DNA from: Siniperca chuatsi
Lineage: Eukaryota > Chordata > Actinopteri > Centrarchiformes > Sinipercidae
Direction of reading: 5' to 3'
Assembly: GCF_020085105.1 (NCBI RefSeq)
Contig: NC_058052.1
Coordinates: 17,524,733 to 17,588,732 of the forward strand
Length of the DNA stretch: 64,000 nucleotides
The stretch's first letter is position 1. Each line of letters opens with the position of its first letter. A program made the translations under genes and the position numbers. The notes under the pieces were generated by a model, which was not told the origin of the DNA, ran no database searches, and saw only the letters and a program-made list of their open reading frames with translations. This document shows positions 13,612 through 24,800 of the stretch, piece after piece.

Positions 13612-14069
13612 TGGGTGTGTAGAGTTACTATCAACACATGTTCATTTTCAATCACATTTCAGAGTTGTGCTTCCTAATAGGCTAACAGACTACATGGAAA
13701 ACATGTTGACTCTGGTAGGGAAAAGACAAACACACAAAGATATATTTTAAGATGGGACACAGAGCTGACAACATGGGCAATAAAGTACCAACGCCCGCTG
13801 AAACACTCTTACCAGTCGGACTTGGCATATTTCCGAAACGGCTGCCTTGACAGATCCTGGTGCGTCTGAGGCTCCGCGGAGATGCCCTGCGCCCTGCGGG
13901 TCCTCGGTCCAATAAGTTGAGCGCTGGGCAAAACAGACTGACATTTGTGTAATTTTCTCTTCAGTTCTTGAATCTCTTCATCCCGGTCCGCGAGACGCCT
14001 CTCCAAGTCCCGTATCCTCTCCTCCTTTAGCAACAGGATCTTGGCAAAGTCGTCCTCCAGGTCACTCAT
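4317..14069 (-). CDS. prkg1: prkg1, cGMP-dependent protein kinase 1, 5' part (spliced, partial)
   Basis: This is the 5' part of the gene for the cytosolic cGMP-activated serine/threonine kinase that mediates nitric oxide and natriuretic peptide signalling. Three coding exons are visible: the alpha first exon (13813-14069), the beta first exon (10026-10330) and the shared second exon (4317-4483). Each first exon encodes a leucine-zipper coiled coil for dimerisation and substrate targeting, followed by an autoinhibitory segment. The shared exon starts the first cyclic-nucleotide-binding domain. Both first exons end in phase 2 and splice to the same acceptor. The second cyclic-nucleotide site and the kinase domain must lie left of position 1. 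Residue matches to vertebrate PRKG1 are extensive, so family assignment is secure. Which teleost paralogue this is (prkg1a or prkg1b) cannot be decided here. Confidence 0.95.
6290..6791 (+). mobile_element. TTAA-flanked MITE (piggyBac-type target site)
   Basis: Terminal inverted repeats AGGTGGGGTATGCGATTCT and AGAATCACATACCCCACCT differ at one base. They are flanked by TTAA at 6286-6289 and 6792-6795. The element is 502 bp and has no transposase frame. TTAA duplication is the hallmark of piggyBac-type mobilisation. Confidence 0.75.
9426..9470 (+). repeat. (GA)n microsatellite
   Basis: An uninterrupted run of about 22 GA dinucleotides. On the prkg1 transcript strand it is (CT)n, a pyrimidine tract. 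Confidence 0.95.
9796..9847 (+). repeat. (TG)n microsatellite downstream of the prkg1 beta exon
   Basis: About 26 TG units. In the prkg1 transcript this reads (CA)n, starting about 180 nt after the beta donor. Confidence 0.95.
10026..10330 (-). CDS. prkg1: prkg1 beta-isoform first coding exon
   Basis: The start is the ATG at 10330-10328 ([17 protein letters not shown]), chosen because it matches the conserved beta N-terminus. Upstream in-frame codons have no ATG. Residues 1-55 form a strong leucine zipper. The autoinhibitory segment [13 protein letters not shown] and the conserved end [12 protein letters not shown] follow. The exon is 305 nt and ends in CA before donor GTAGGT, so the split codon is CAG (Gln). 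It lies about 3.7 kb downstream of the alpha exon and is an alternative to it. A 52-nt (CA)n tract on the transcript strand begins about 180 nt past the donor. Confidence 0.96.
10331..10720 (-). promoter_or_regulatory. prkg1: Probable prkg1 beta 5' UTR and CpG-rich promoter
   Basis: This stretch lies directly upstream of the beta start codon and is richer in G, C and CpG than its surroundings. It includes a (CT)n tract at about 10593-10622 and the GC-rich GGTGTGACAGCGGAGG block. No TATA box is seen at a fixed distance. The assignment rests on position and composition only. Confidence 0.4.
10593..10622 (+). repeat. (CT)n microsatellite
   Basis: About 14 CT units lie in the CpG-rich stretch upstream of the prkg1 beta start. 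On the transcript strand this is (GA)n, a possible GAGA-type promoter tract. Confidence 0.9.
11191..11210 (+). repeat. Short CAG trinucleotide run
   Basis: Six to seven CAG units in non-coding sequence between the two prkg1 first exons. Confidence 0.85.
12385..12560 (+). promoter_or_regulatory. CpG-rich patch between prkg1 first exons
   Basis: This short GC-rich island in AT-rich DNA contains many CpGs (GAGCGCGGC, GGCCGCCGGC, GGCACGGCGGCGC). Its frames show no recognisable protein. It may be an intragenic regulatory element of prkg1; no motif proves this. Confidence 0.3.
13581..13610 (+). repeat. (GT)n microsatellite downstream of the prkg1 alpha exon
   Basis: Fifteen GT units. On the prkg1 transcript this is (CA)n, about 200 nt past the alpha donor, mirroring the arrangement at the beta exon. 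Confidence 0.95.
13813..14069 (-). CDS. prkg1: prkg1 alpha-isoform first coding exon
   Basis: The ATG at 14069-14067 begins [12 protein letters not shown], matching the start of the type I-alpha isoform. Residues 1-45 form a charged heptad coiled coil (leucine zipper). A segment near residue 63 reads [11 protein letters not shown], the alpha autoinhibitory region. The exon is 257 nt and ends in TG before a GTAAGAG donor. The split codon becomes TGG (Trp) on joining exon 2, where mammalian alpha has Arg. A (CA)n tract on the transcript strand lies about 200 nt past the donor. Confidence 0.95.
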
Positions 14070-16521
14070 GTTGAAAATCTGCGTTAAACTTTGCCGCGAT
14101 TCTCCGCGATATGGACAAAACGATTAACTCCCAGCGATTAACTCGCGGGCAGGTTGTGAACATGCACACAAATCCCCCTCTTTATACGCGCAGGATGATG
14201 ATGCTCCGAGAAGCCCCTTCACTGCCCACTTGTTTATTTCAGAAGAAAAGAGCAAAGCGGTGTTTAAAGCCGGGGAGCGGACGGTTGATAGAGCAGCGCC
14301 ACGCTACAGTCCACCAAGCCTCCGGGGAGCTGCTGATGATCCTTCATTGAGAAACCAATTACAGCAGCTCTTCCTCTCCGAGGACGCAGGCAGGCAGTCA
14401 AACTGGGCAAGAGCCGAGACAACTCCTGTAGTTCACCGCCTCTCACACTGCAAACACACCACAGAGGAAGCCCAGTGCTGCTGCTGTCAAATATTTGTTT
14501 ACCATCTATCTGCAAACTACAAAAGCTCAATGTTAAACACCCACATCACCTCCCCGACCTAACCTATAGCAAAATCAATTGTCCCTCACTCGCTTCTTAG
14601 GACAGTGATGTAGCTTGTTTACAATGGTCACAATTTAGATATGGAGTAAGCACACATCAGTGAAGTGAAAGTAATCTTCCCATTAGGTTTATATTTTGGA
14701 TTGTGTTGTGGTGATTTGCTCCTGAGATTGCACTTCAGTATCATTTATTTTACATATTTATTTTACATGCATGTTTGTAGGATGATTGTACCTTTTCTTT
14801 TGATCCAATCTTGTCTGAACTCAAAAGATAAAAAAAAACAGTTTGGTTACCAAAGATCACCAAAGAGTTGGATATGAAACATTAAATTCAGGCCCATTTG
14901 ATTAACCAAAACAAAGTGTGTAAAATTAATAGAAATCTAGACTTTACTCAGAAATAGGTCTGAAGTGAACAACTAAGTGGATGATTCATAGTTGCAGAAG
15001 ATAAAAAAAGTGTCTGTTATTGTATGCATCCAATATAAAGTAAAGTTAATTGCACAACAGGTTCGGAGTGTGTTATTGTACTGATTAGAGTAATCAGTAA
15101 TTACATACTTTGGCAACAACAGTGCTCATCACTTTCATCCGCAATACGCTGCGTGGATGGAAGAGAGTTCAGTAATAGATCACTTCTTTCTGTATTATTA
15201 ATCTCCAAACCCAGCCAGTCATTTCTGTGCACCATTTTTCATTCTACTGCCTAAATCTGTTTCAACTCAATGAATTCATTGAGGAAGAAAAAAAAGGGGG
15301 AGCTTCATGGGCGCTAGGGGGATGTTTCATTAAGATTCTGAGTTAAAAATAGAGTGAACAGATCTTCCCTTTGCTGGTATAGTTCAACATATCACACCCT
15401 TGTCTACTGCTTGCTCCTTATTATTCCAACTGCATAAGAGATTAATGCTTGTTGCTGGAAAGCGTGGCTATATAGGTATATTTCCAGAGTTTTAATACAC
15501 ATTATTTGACATTTCCTCTCCCCCTTAAACCTACAGCTCTCCAAATGCATCTTGGAGGAGACTATTACCATGATGACTGGTTGCAAGACTTCTGATAACC
15601 TGCTTAACTCTCGCCTGGCTTGATAATCGATCTTATCAGGTGTAGATTGCATTGAAACAGATATGATCCGCTTCTTTGCTGCTGCTTCTGAGTCTCTCTT
15701 TGTGAGCATGTTACACGTTTCCCAGTGATTGTGTGAGCAGGAAAAGTGAATGCAATCAGCATTCAAAGACAAGGTGAGGACCAGAGTCGTGCTGTTACCA
15801 ATGTGGAAAACAGTGATCGATTAATTATGTATGCAGCAGACACTGTGCCCATTATGACAGTGGTAAATTAAGTGTCACCTTCTGTAACCCTATCCATATC
15901 CACATAGAATATGGTTGCACTGAAAAAGCACAAGTGACATCCTGTTCAAGAAAAGGCCATTCATGCATTTGGACAAAAAGATGCAGAGTATCATCTATTA
16001 GATTTGCATTAAAATGTCTTTCATCTTATGTTATTACCACAATCAATACCCGCTATCAGCACCTGTGCCTATACACACTCATTACATCATCACCGTGGCT
16101 ATATCAGCATCACTGGCCTAAAGGTGTATCTGTGTTGCCTCCACACTTGACTATTCCCATGTTTACACAGAGTGAGTAATGCTGCACTACCAGTTTCAGC
16201 TTATGTTGTCTGAGCACCACATGGGTCATCTCCCTTGGATGCTGTGGGATCGATAATGGACGCCAAGTTAACCTGACGGCACCCAGAAGTAGATGCTCTG
16301 ACTGCGTGCGAGAACGGCCGTTCATGGGCGCCATTGAGTTCATGATTGCTGAGTGTGGCTGCGCTGTAATAAAGGCTTCATGTCATGTGTCTTTGCTTTG
16401 TGTTTCCGAAGCATCTCCGGGCAGAGAAAAGCCGGTGCCCTCTCATTCCCCTCAGGGACAGATCAGCTTACGGAAGAGAAGAGGGCAGACATTAGTCACT
16501 GTTTTCCTGTAATACACTCAC

Positions 16522-16544
16522 ATACACACACACACACACACACA
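16522..16544 (+). repeat. (AC)n microsatellite
   Basis: About ten to eleven CA units in intergenic DNA. Confidence 0.85.
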
Positions 16545-16734
16545 GAAGAAACAGAGAGAGGTATCTTGGGTATACCCAGACATATGCTTGCGCATCATTA
16601 TTACCCACGCACACGTTTGCATACAAAGATTTATGTAACCATTCACAAAGCTAAACTCCCAGCAGACACACAAACACGATCATGCCAGCATCCCGTATGG
16701 AAACATGAGAGGGGATTACTGTAAGTGCAACGGT

Positions 16735-16920
16735 AGGAGAGGTATGTTGCTGCGTCTCTGGAGAATCTTCCCCCTTGAGCCCCTGATGTCTTTGATAGTA
16801 TCTGCCTGTGCACTCGGTGCCGTCCCAGTGAGACACCACCAGCTGGCCGCCTGCCTGGGCCTGCCATCCCAGGAGAGGTGAGATGAGCGCTGGGAGGAGG
16901 CAGAAGACAGAGAGAGACAT
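16735..16920 (-). CDS. Possible orphan exon encoding a signal peptide (doubtful)
   Basis: A minus-strand frame starts MMSLSVFCLLPALISPLLGW at 16920, a plausible signal peptide of about 25 residues. It is followed by a polar stretch containing SHWDGTECTGRYYQRHQG. The GC content is higher than the surroundings. A weak donor (TTACA|GTAATC) lies near the end. I do not recognise the protein and see no partner exons, so this may be chance or one exon of an unrecognised secreted protein. Confidence 0.2.
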
Positions 16921-17261
16921 CACTGGGATGAGGACAGGAGAGATGCTTTAGCCCGGGCAATCTATTTCTGAGCCTCTCCAGTCCCGTAAAAAACTACGGC
17001 AAATCCTGCACTTTAGCAGCAATATCAATACTCCCGACTTCTCATCACATCGATGTATAGTCTCACATTGTAACATGATATCATATCCAGAGCTTCAGAT
17101 TGATCACTCGGCTCACACTGGAGATGGATACAACCAGAGCTCAGGAAATTGACTTAGCAAACGCAATAATGATATTTCCTTCCTGCCTTCCTGCATTAGT
17201 ACTGTCAAAATCAGATAGGTGAGGATAGGGTGTATTTCAACTTTTTTTGTAATGCTGCTAG

Positions 17262-18148
17262 GGCTGCAACTTACGATTATTTTCATTATTGATTCATCTT
17301 TTAATGAATCTGTCTGTGAAGATTCGCAGTCAAAGGCAACTGGACTTGTGGTAGATTATTTAAGAAGAGACTAATCATCTTTAAAGCAGCTATAATCAAT
17401 ATTTTTATATCAGGATCACATGACTACTGGTATGTGAAAAGGAGTCTCATGTAGTGACGAACCCACAGTTTCCTTCAGCTCTAAGGAGCGTTTTAGTCTC
17501 TTTTAACATATTGTTTTGGTTTTACAGCCAGCAGCTTTACTGTTTCGGTTCACTCTCACTGCTCTCGTTAGCATTGCTTTTCTAAAAAGATCTGATAAAC
17601 CCCCTCTCACTACCTGCCCAGCATCAAACAGCAGACAGACAAGCGACTTAGCGAATGATGTAAACATCAGGTGGACAGAAACACAACTACAAGTGATTGC
17701 TAATGCTGCTCCGTATCGGTTGGATGTGTAATTAAACAACAGTTTGCTAAAAAGTTCACCATCACCATTACAGCTTGTTTCCACTGTCCCCATGTGGCCA
17801 CAAACTATTGCTCGCTTAAGAAGTCCAGTTGCTTTTGACTTGGCGCTTCCAGCTGTCAGTGAATCGTTGAATCATATAGTTGCTAAAAATCTATAAAATA
17901 ATGAAACATGACATCTTTAAATAGCTTGTTTTGTCCAGCCAACAGTCCAGAACCCAAAGATATTCCATTTAAAAAAGATATAAAATAGGAGGGAAAAACT
18001 CAAATCTTCACATTTGAGAAGCCTGAACCAGCGAATGTTAGTATTAGCCTGATAAATAACTTAATCGATTAATCGATTATCAGAATTGTTATCAGTTAAT
18101 TCAGTCTACTAATCAGTTAATTTACTAATTGTTTCAGCACTAGACGCT
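17262..18148 (+). mobile_element. MITE (GGGCTGCAAC type) carrying a nested TTAA element
   Basis: The outer element begins AGGGCTGCAACTTACGATTA and ends near CTAATTGTTTCAGCACTAG. It is the same family as 21118-21818, 41695-41995 and 62648-62830. Inside it, from about 17381 to 17818, lies a second repeat (AGCAGCTATAATCAATATTTTT to TTGCTCGC) bounded by TTAA. Related copies of that inner repeat occur at about 25404-25760 and 26930-27620. Confidence 0.55.
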
Positions 18149-18699
18149 AAACAGGATGAAGTCTAATGAAAAAAACTGTACTGTGATCCAAAGATGACAT
18201 GACAGCGAGTGTGAGAATAGGCTCCTGGTGTTACAGAGAGGAGAAATGTGTCTGTGAGGTGAACAGAGGGTCAGGGGTCACTAGCTGGAATGCTGCATTC
18301 CCGTCATTTTCCAGGTGTGCTGGGTGACAAACATTGTAAGTGACCTCAGTCACGTGTATGGTGGCCCTGAGGGCTCAAAGCACAGAAATAAATTAGACAA
18401 CTCATGGGCACCATAAAGAAACACCGACAACACAACCAAACTGCAATAAAAAGTAAGCAAATACAGAAAGTTCATTGAAGAACGATGTAAGTTCATCTTA
18501 GTTGTTCTGATAGCAGATATTTGCTGGTGTTAGCCGTACTAGCTTCCAAATTCAAATAAAGTTTTGCATTGAATCTCTATCTGCTGGTGTTTTCTCATGT
18601 CTGCACTTGTAGCATGTTTCACCTACTTGTATGTACATTTTATCTTTGTTGTCTTTGTTTTTAGCTGTATTTCCTCTCTTCCTGTAAATTGTTCTTACA

Positions 18700-18797
18700 A
18701 CTGTGTGCAAGTACAATGAGAGCAATGAAAAACCAGAGTCAAATTCTTTGCATGTGTACCGATACGTAGCCAATAAAGCTGATTCTGATTCTGGTGT
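18700..18797 (+). mobile_element. 3' tail of an L2/Rex-like LINE or dependent SINE
   Basis: The stretch reads TACAATGAGAGCAATGAA, then CCAGAGTCAAATTCTTTG, then CCAATAAAGC and ends in GATTCTGATTCT repeats. This 3'-end signature with short tandem tail is typical of fish L2-clade retroelements. The 5' part is absent, as usual for truncated insertions. Confidence 0.55.
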
Positions 18798-21117
18798 TTT
18801 CTGCATTTCAGCGCATTTCGTTATGCTGCATATGTGTTGTCAAACTGAAGATGTGTATTTTATTTTGCTGTGTTTTGTCTATTTGCATGTTTTCTTTAGT
18901 TGCGTGTGTTGAACTCTCAGGGCCACCGTACACTGATGGACAGAAGTGCTGTGTCTCAGAATCGCATCTTAGTCCGCTGATGTTTTGTAGTAGTGAGTAA
19001 ATGGCTCTGAAAGGGTTTGCTGCATTGATAAACAGAGTGGACACATGGTAACAGGAAAAGACAAACAGACAGACAGATGTCGTCATTAGCTCTTATCCCT
19101 CTGCCTGTCATTCCACCAAATGTACTCCAGATTGCTCCTACATCAGCTCATTTTTTGGGAAAAAATGGAGGCTGTGCTATTCTGTGCTTGCTCGGTCGAA
19201 ACAGGATTATTTTTTGCTCCAATTATTCTCGGGTGTAACAGAGGTGTCTCTTTTCACGCCTGTCCCAAGCTGTCTGACACTGTGCCATCAAGGAGCAGTA
19301 ACATCCCAGCCACTTTGGGAAAAATTGACGGTTTACTTTTTCGTTTCCTGCAAGTGTTTATTTGAACTGCACTGAGGCAATGTGATTGTTGTGTCCATGT
19401 AGGGAGTTGACCTCAGAAGTAAATAAAGTAATATGATGATCAGGCGTTATTTACCCATTTTACAGACAAAATTATTTCTAATTTGTGGTTTTAAATATAG
19501 ATATTTATTCATTTTAGTCATATGGGTCATCAGAGCTTGTTTATCTTGTTCTTATTTTGCATCAAATCTGGTGCCATATCTGTAAATCCTGCACTCATCA
19601 CATTATTGATACCCATCACAAAGCCCTGCTTGTACTGAATGAAAAGAGACAGGTTACGTCAGCTGTGGAGAATCCCTCTCACCTTTCAGGCTGTAAGACA
19701 ACAAACAGCTGTCTTTCCTCCCCAGCTGGCTGCGCAGCCGCTGCACTAAAGCAAGAAACTCATATAGTAGTAGAGGTGGGATGTAATTGATGGTTCTGTG
19801 TGAAATGAAATGACCCTGCTGAGTCGTCTCCATCTCACCTCAAGCCTCTGAGCCTCACACATACATGAAAACCGTCTCACTCTCTCCTCCATCTCTGCCT
19901 CTCTTACTGCGTGTTTGTGTTAGCGAAAGCACGTGTTTGAAAAGGATGTCACCTGCGACACATTTGCGGCGAATAACCGCCTGAGAGGACGAGTTGCTTT
20001 GACTTTTTCTTGGAGCTTGAAACATGTGTTACAAAGTGCGGTAGTCTGTCTCCAGAGAAGCCTCTTTTTCTTGCGTAATAAGCTGTAAACACACCTGAGT
20101 GATGAGTCACATCACTGGAGAGCTGGGACCTACAAGCAAGCCGTTATCAGGCTGTTAACAAGGAATGCGTTTAATGGAAGCTAGTTTGAGAGAGCACGTT
20201 CCTCCCCTGGTGTAAACCATACCATATGGAGGCTGTATGCCAGGCTTTAGGCCAAAGCATTATAGTCTTCCTCTGTGAGGGTCAGGAGATAAATCTGCCC
20301 AAAGCTTTCACATACAACAAGCTGATTTTATGCTAGAGTCTCAGATTTAGGATATTTTCTTAGCCCTTTAATGGTCTTCTCAGCCTTTTGGTGGAGCACA
20401 TTTTGAGCTGTGATGTCTTGTTGAAAAATATGTTGTACTTTACCCAACCTGACTGATAATCTCTAGCAATATGTTAGGCCAAAAAAGTTTGCAGCAGAAA
20501 AATCACTCATGTGGCCTGTTTGTGGTGAAGTTTTCATAACAAATTATATATATTTTCATTTTAAAATCCTAAAGGTAAACACACATAGGTTGAATTGTCC
20601 TCCATCACGCTGTGTCCATCATGAGTGAATGAATAGGAGGCGTGCAGAGATTGACCAATGGCAGCGTCTGAAAGAGAGCACCATACCTCTTCAGTGAGAT
20701 AAAAGGTTTTGTTCCCATAGCTCTGTGTTGCTCTGAAGACGTTCCTGGATCACTTCAAAGCTCTCTGAGCTGTCAGAGTGTATTCTCAGAATATTTATTA
20801 ATCCAACCCTGACCTGACCTGAGCTTAAAAGCAGGTATCTCCTCTTATTACATGAGGACTGCATCATTTGCTGTTAATAACTCCCTGCTTTATGTTTTGG
20901 ATTAGCATGTGGAGACGGCAAATTTATAGGTAGCTACAGGGGTGGAGGAAGTATTCAGATCCATTAATTAAGTAAAAGTAGCAATAACACACTGTAAAAA
21001 TACTCCATTACAAGTAAAAGTCCTGCACTACCTTTGTAGCACAAATGTTACAAAGGTAAAGCAGCATTAACTGTTGTAGCTGCTTAAGGTGGAGCTATTT
21101 TCTTTTCTATTTTGTAT

Positions 21118-21818
21118 AGGGTTGCAACTAATGATTGCTATTGATGGTATTTTTTATTAATCTACTGATTGTTTTCTCAATTAATTGTTTGGACTGTGGA
21201 ATGTCAATAAATAGTTAGAAATGCCCTTCACGATTCCCAAGAGACCAAAGGGACACCTTCAAATAGCTTGTTTTGTGTAATCAAAAGTTCAACCTACAAA
21301 ATGATTCAGTTTACTGTAATTTAAAAGTCCAGTATGTAGGATTTAGTGGCATCTAGCGGTGGAATTGCAGTGTTCAACCATTTGAATACCACTCGCATCA
21401 CCCTCCCCTTCCAAGCGTGTAGGAGAAACTGCGGTGGCCGCGAAATGTGAAAGGCCCAATCTAGAGCCAATGTTTGGTTTGTCCATTCTGGGCTACTGTA
21501 GAAACATGGCGTTGCAACATGGTGACCTCCGTGGAAGGGGACCCGCTCTCTCTGTAGATGAAAACAACTATGGTAACGAAAACACAACAATTCTTATTAT
21601 CAGGTGATTAAACACTAATGAAAACATACTTAGAAATATTACATTATATTTCTGCCAATAGCTCCTGCTAAATGTTACACACTGAAACTTTAAGACAAGG
21701 AAAAGCAGCAAATCCAAAACCATGTAATGTTTGGCATTTTGCATGAAAAATGAATTAGAAGATAAATCAAAATAGTTGCTAATTAATTTTCTGTCGATCA
21801 ACTAATTGTTTCAGCTCT
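21118..21818 (+). mobile_element. MITE nested in the hAT-like element
   Basis: It begins TAGGGTTGCAACTAATGATT and ends ACTAATTGTTTCAGCTCTA, the same family as 41695-41995. It is itself split by a TTAA-flanked insertion. Confidence 0.6.
21325..21689 (+). mobile_element. TTAA-flanked MITE, innermost of a three-level nest
   Basis: TTAA occurs at 21321-21324 and 21690-21693. The inner sequence begins AAGTCCAGTATGTAGGATTT and ends TTACACACTGAAACT. This is a familiar percomorph MITE. The host sequence resumes on either side without a gap. Confidence 0.65.
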
Positions 21819-24800
21819 AATTTTATACTGTCAGGAAGTTTAATGTATAATAATGCATCATCTTTTATAAGCTCATCACGTTTGTATGAAAAATCTTAAT
21901 CTGTAAAGTTACATTAACTATAGATGTCAGATGGATGATAAATATAGTGGAGTAAAAAGTGTAACATTTCCCTCTGATTTTAAGTATAAAGTGTGATGAA
22001 ATGGAAATACTCAAGTAAAGTACAAGAACCTAAAATGTGTACTTAAGTACAGCACTTGAGTAAATGTACTTAGTTACATTCCACCACTGGTTAGCTAGAC
22101 GACAGTAGCAGATGTGAGCTATAGAAGTCTAAAAACACAGCTACTACTGGACCCCTGAATTTCTCTGGCACATGCCTATCTCTGCAGGGTTCCCAGCAAA
22201 CTAAGCAAGCTTTGCACAACCTATGGAGGGATGAGTCATGGCGGAGGCCGGTCCGAGTGTCTGGAGCGAGCTCTGACAACAGTTCCACAGCATGCCTTCA
22301 CTTCAGCAAGCTCATAAAAGTCTGCGCAGCTAAAGATAGACACAGGCGGTCAGAGGGACAGCAATAAATCAGTAGGAGACCCCCAGGGCCCGACGAGGAA
22401 GGGTCCTCAGATGGTGTAGCTTAGCTTGCTGTCATTATGCTGATCCTCAGCTTGTCACTGAACTAAACCCCTATCATACTGGCAGTATAATATCTTTGCT
22501 CTGAAGCCTCTTATGTTGCTTTAATGCTCTAAACAATGACTTGAAGATTTGTACGCTAATAGTATCAGCATTAGCTCTTTAGGAGAACCCTCTTCTGCCT
22601 GCACAGTTGAGCCTGGCTGCTTTGCACCCTAAGGGCCTCCACATTCCTGGCTCAGCTGTACATTCAACAGGCCACCACCTGCAGCATGTCAACAAACTAC
22701 ACAAAGTTAACAATCCCCCCCTCACTGTGAGACCATCTACCATAACTTTTAAAAAAGTACTTACAGGACCTGTTAGGGAACGCTGTCCAGTAATAGCTGA
22801 AAAAACAGAGGAAAAGAGAGGAGTAATCGAAAATGTAAAAATGAAGAAAAAAAGAATAATTTTAAGATATACAGCAACACACAAAGAACAGAGAAGAGAT
22901 TATACTGTATTCACAATAAAGAGAGGATACAGATGATACAGTTAAAGCGCAAAACAAAAGGCTGACGTCTTTGACTGACATGTGACTGTGCGTGCTAACA
23001 GTGGGGGACGGAGAGACACAGTGTCTTGTCTCAGCTGTCACTTCTGAGCCCGTGGTGAGAAAATGTGAGAAAAATGCCCACACTCTGCCTCTCAGTCACA
23101 TCCACATGCTGAAATCCCCTCCACCACCTCGATAAAAACCATACTGGAACATCTTTTGTTTTTTTCCAATCGCTTTGTCTCGTTCTTATTGTTGCGAGTT
23201 AAGAGTTTGAGTGTTTTCCCATCTCATCCTGTTTGATTGAGAAAATTGAGTGGCTGTGATAAAAAAAGCATCATTAATTTTCTTTGGCAATTGAATGCAC
23301 CAATCTGCATTGATGTCTGATTCAAGAAACCATCCTTCAGCAAGAAGGAGCTGGCTCACTGTCGATTATGTGCAAATGTAATTTCCATATTTGCATAACA
23401 AAGACAAGACTGATTGATATTAGGAGAGACTGAGATATTATCTGCGGCTCGTCTTGCGTTGTTGCTGATTTGCGCTGCGTTGCAGTTGCCTAGTAGCCAG
23501 CGACGCCCTCTTCATTTCCAATCGACATCACATGGCGCCAGAGGAGCTGACCCAGAATAACAGGACGGGCCTTTGAAGGCAACTGCTCACTAATGTAATG
23601 TGTACAAGCTGAGTGGCCATCTCTATCTTGGGTATCACGGCAGAGTCTTAGTGTGAGAGATATTAACAGTCATAGATGCTTGGATGAATCTGTGACTATA
23701 TTACATAACAGCGTACAGTATACTCACCCTGCATTTAGTCAAAAGAGACCCTTATGACTTTGCAAATGCAGTAAAACAAAAAAAATCTGACCATGTTTTC
23801 TGAATGAGAGCATATCGCTGTTCATCGCTGTGGAAAAAAAAAAAACTGGTGGATGACTCAGCCTGAAGGAGCGCTTGGAGATATCTGGTTCAAAGTCAAG
23901 CATGGCTGCCGAGAAACACTCCACGTCTTCATGTTGCAGGTGTCATCACTCTTCATTTGCGTGTGCTGCAGTAAATCAGCCATGCAGGTCTTCCATTATA
24001 GAAACCCTTTGACCTCATACATGCTCATCAAGACAAACAGCATCACTCAGTGGACACACTCATCATCCAGTATAGATTTAGATTTCAGCTGCAGCGTTTC
24101 TCTAACATCTACCATTATTGCCTCTTAAGACAAGTGTATATATTTCTTCTTATCTGATCTCCAGTATTTGTTGCACAAACCTCTTTTCTACTTATTTATA
24201 GCAGAGCAAAATGTAATATTCCCACGGCCAAAAAAAACATGATTACTTAACACAGCAGACATGAGAGGATCAGGTACATTAATCAGCTTTAAAAAATAAT
24301 GCTTTCACAGGTGTTACTTTTGAGTCTGTCTCCTTTGAATATCAAAGGTAACAGATTCAGACTACGACATTCAAAATAACAGTTATATTGGAGATTGTTT
24401 GATGGGTTGAGATCTCTTCAGCCATTTGTTTTGTGCTCTGCTGAACTACAGAGGAGCATCCCGTGAAGCAAGCAGTGCTCCAGTATTTTGCTCAAGGACA
24501 CTTCTTGCAGGGTGTGTGCTCTCTGGCTTTTTGCAGCATCAACACTCTCTATATATGGTCATTATTTTGTCCCTGGTAATGTTGGAACTTACTGAATATG
24601 ACAGTCCCACACAGTGTTACATAAGACTTTGTAGAGTCTGACATTTCCCTGTTTCCCCATCTTCTGACCAAGGCTTTGTTCTTCTTTCATAGCGTCCAAA
24701 TGCCATCCCAAAGCTAAAAAGTCACAATGACATCTTGGATCAAAGGCAGCGCTCTGTCTCTGTGGCTTTTTGAGGCTTTTGGTGCACGTGTAGCAGTCAG

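Larger units (their letters stand above)
10331..13812 (-). other. prkg1: Region between prkg1 alpha and beta first exons, including beta 5' UTR and promoter
   Basis: For alpha transcripts this is intron; for beta transcripts the part next to 10331 is 5' UTR and promoter. The 10331-10720 stretch is GC-richer with many CpGs and a CT tract, which suits a TATA-less promoter. A second CpG-rich patch lies at about 12385-12560. A short CAG run (11191-11210) and a GT tract (13581-13610) are also present. No further coding exon is seen. Confidence 0.55.
20937..22089 (+). mobile_element. hAT-like non-autonomous element, host of two nested insertions
   Basis: The ends are CAGGGGTGGAGG and TTCCACCACTG. 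The flanking 8-bp sites GGTAGCTA (20929-20936) and GTTAGCTA (22090-22097) differ at one base, as expected for an aged hAT target duplication. The internal sequence is interrupted by the elements at 21118-21818 and 21325-21689. Confidence 0.7.

Noticed and set aside
15266..15283. Perfect 18-bp palindrome CTCAATGAATTCATTGAG
   Set aside because: It has no loop, repeat family or gene context. Short palindromes like this arise by chance in a window of this size.
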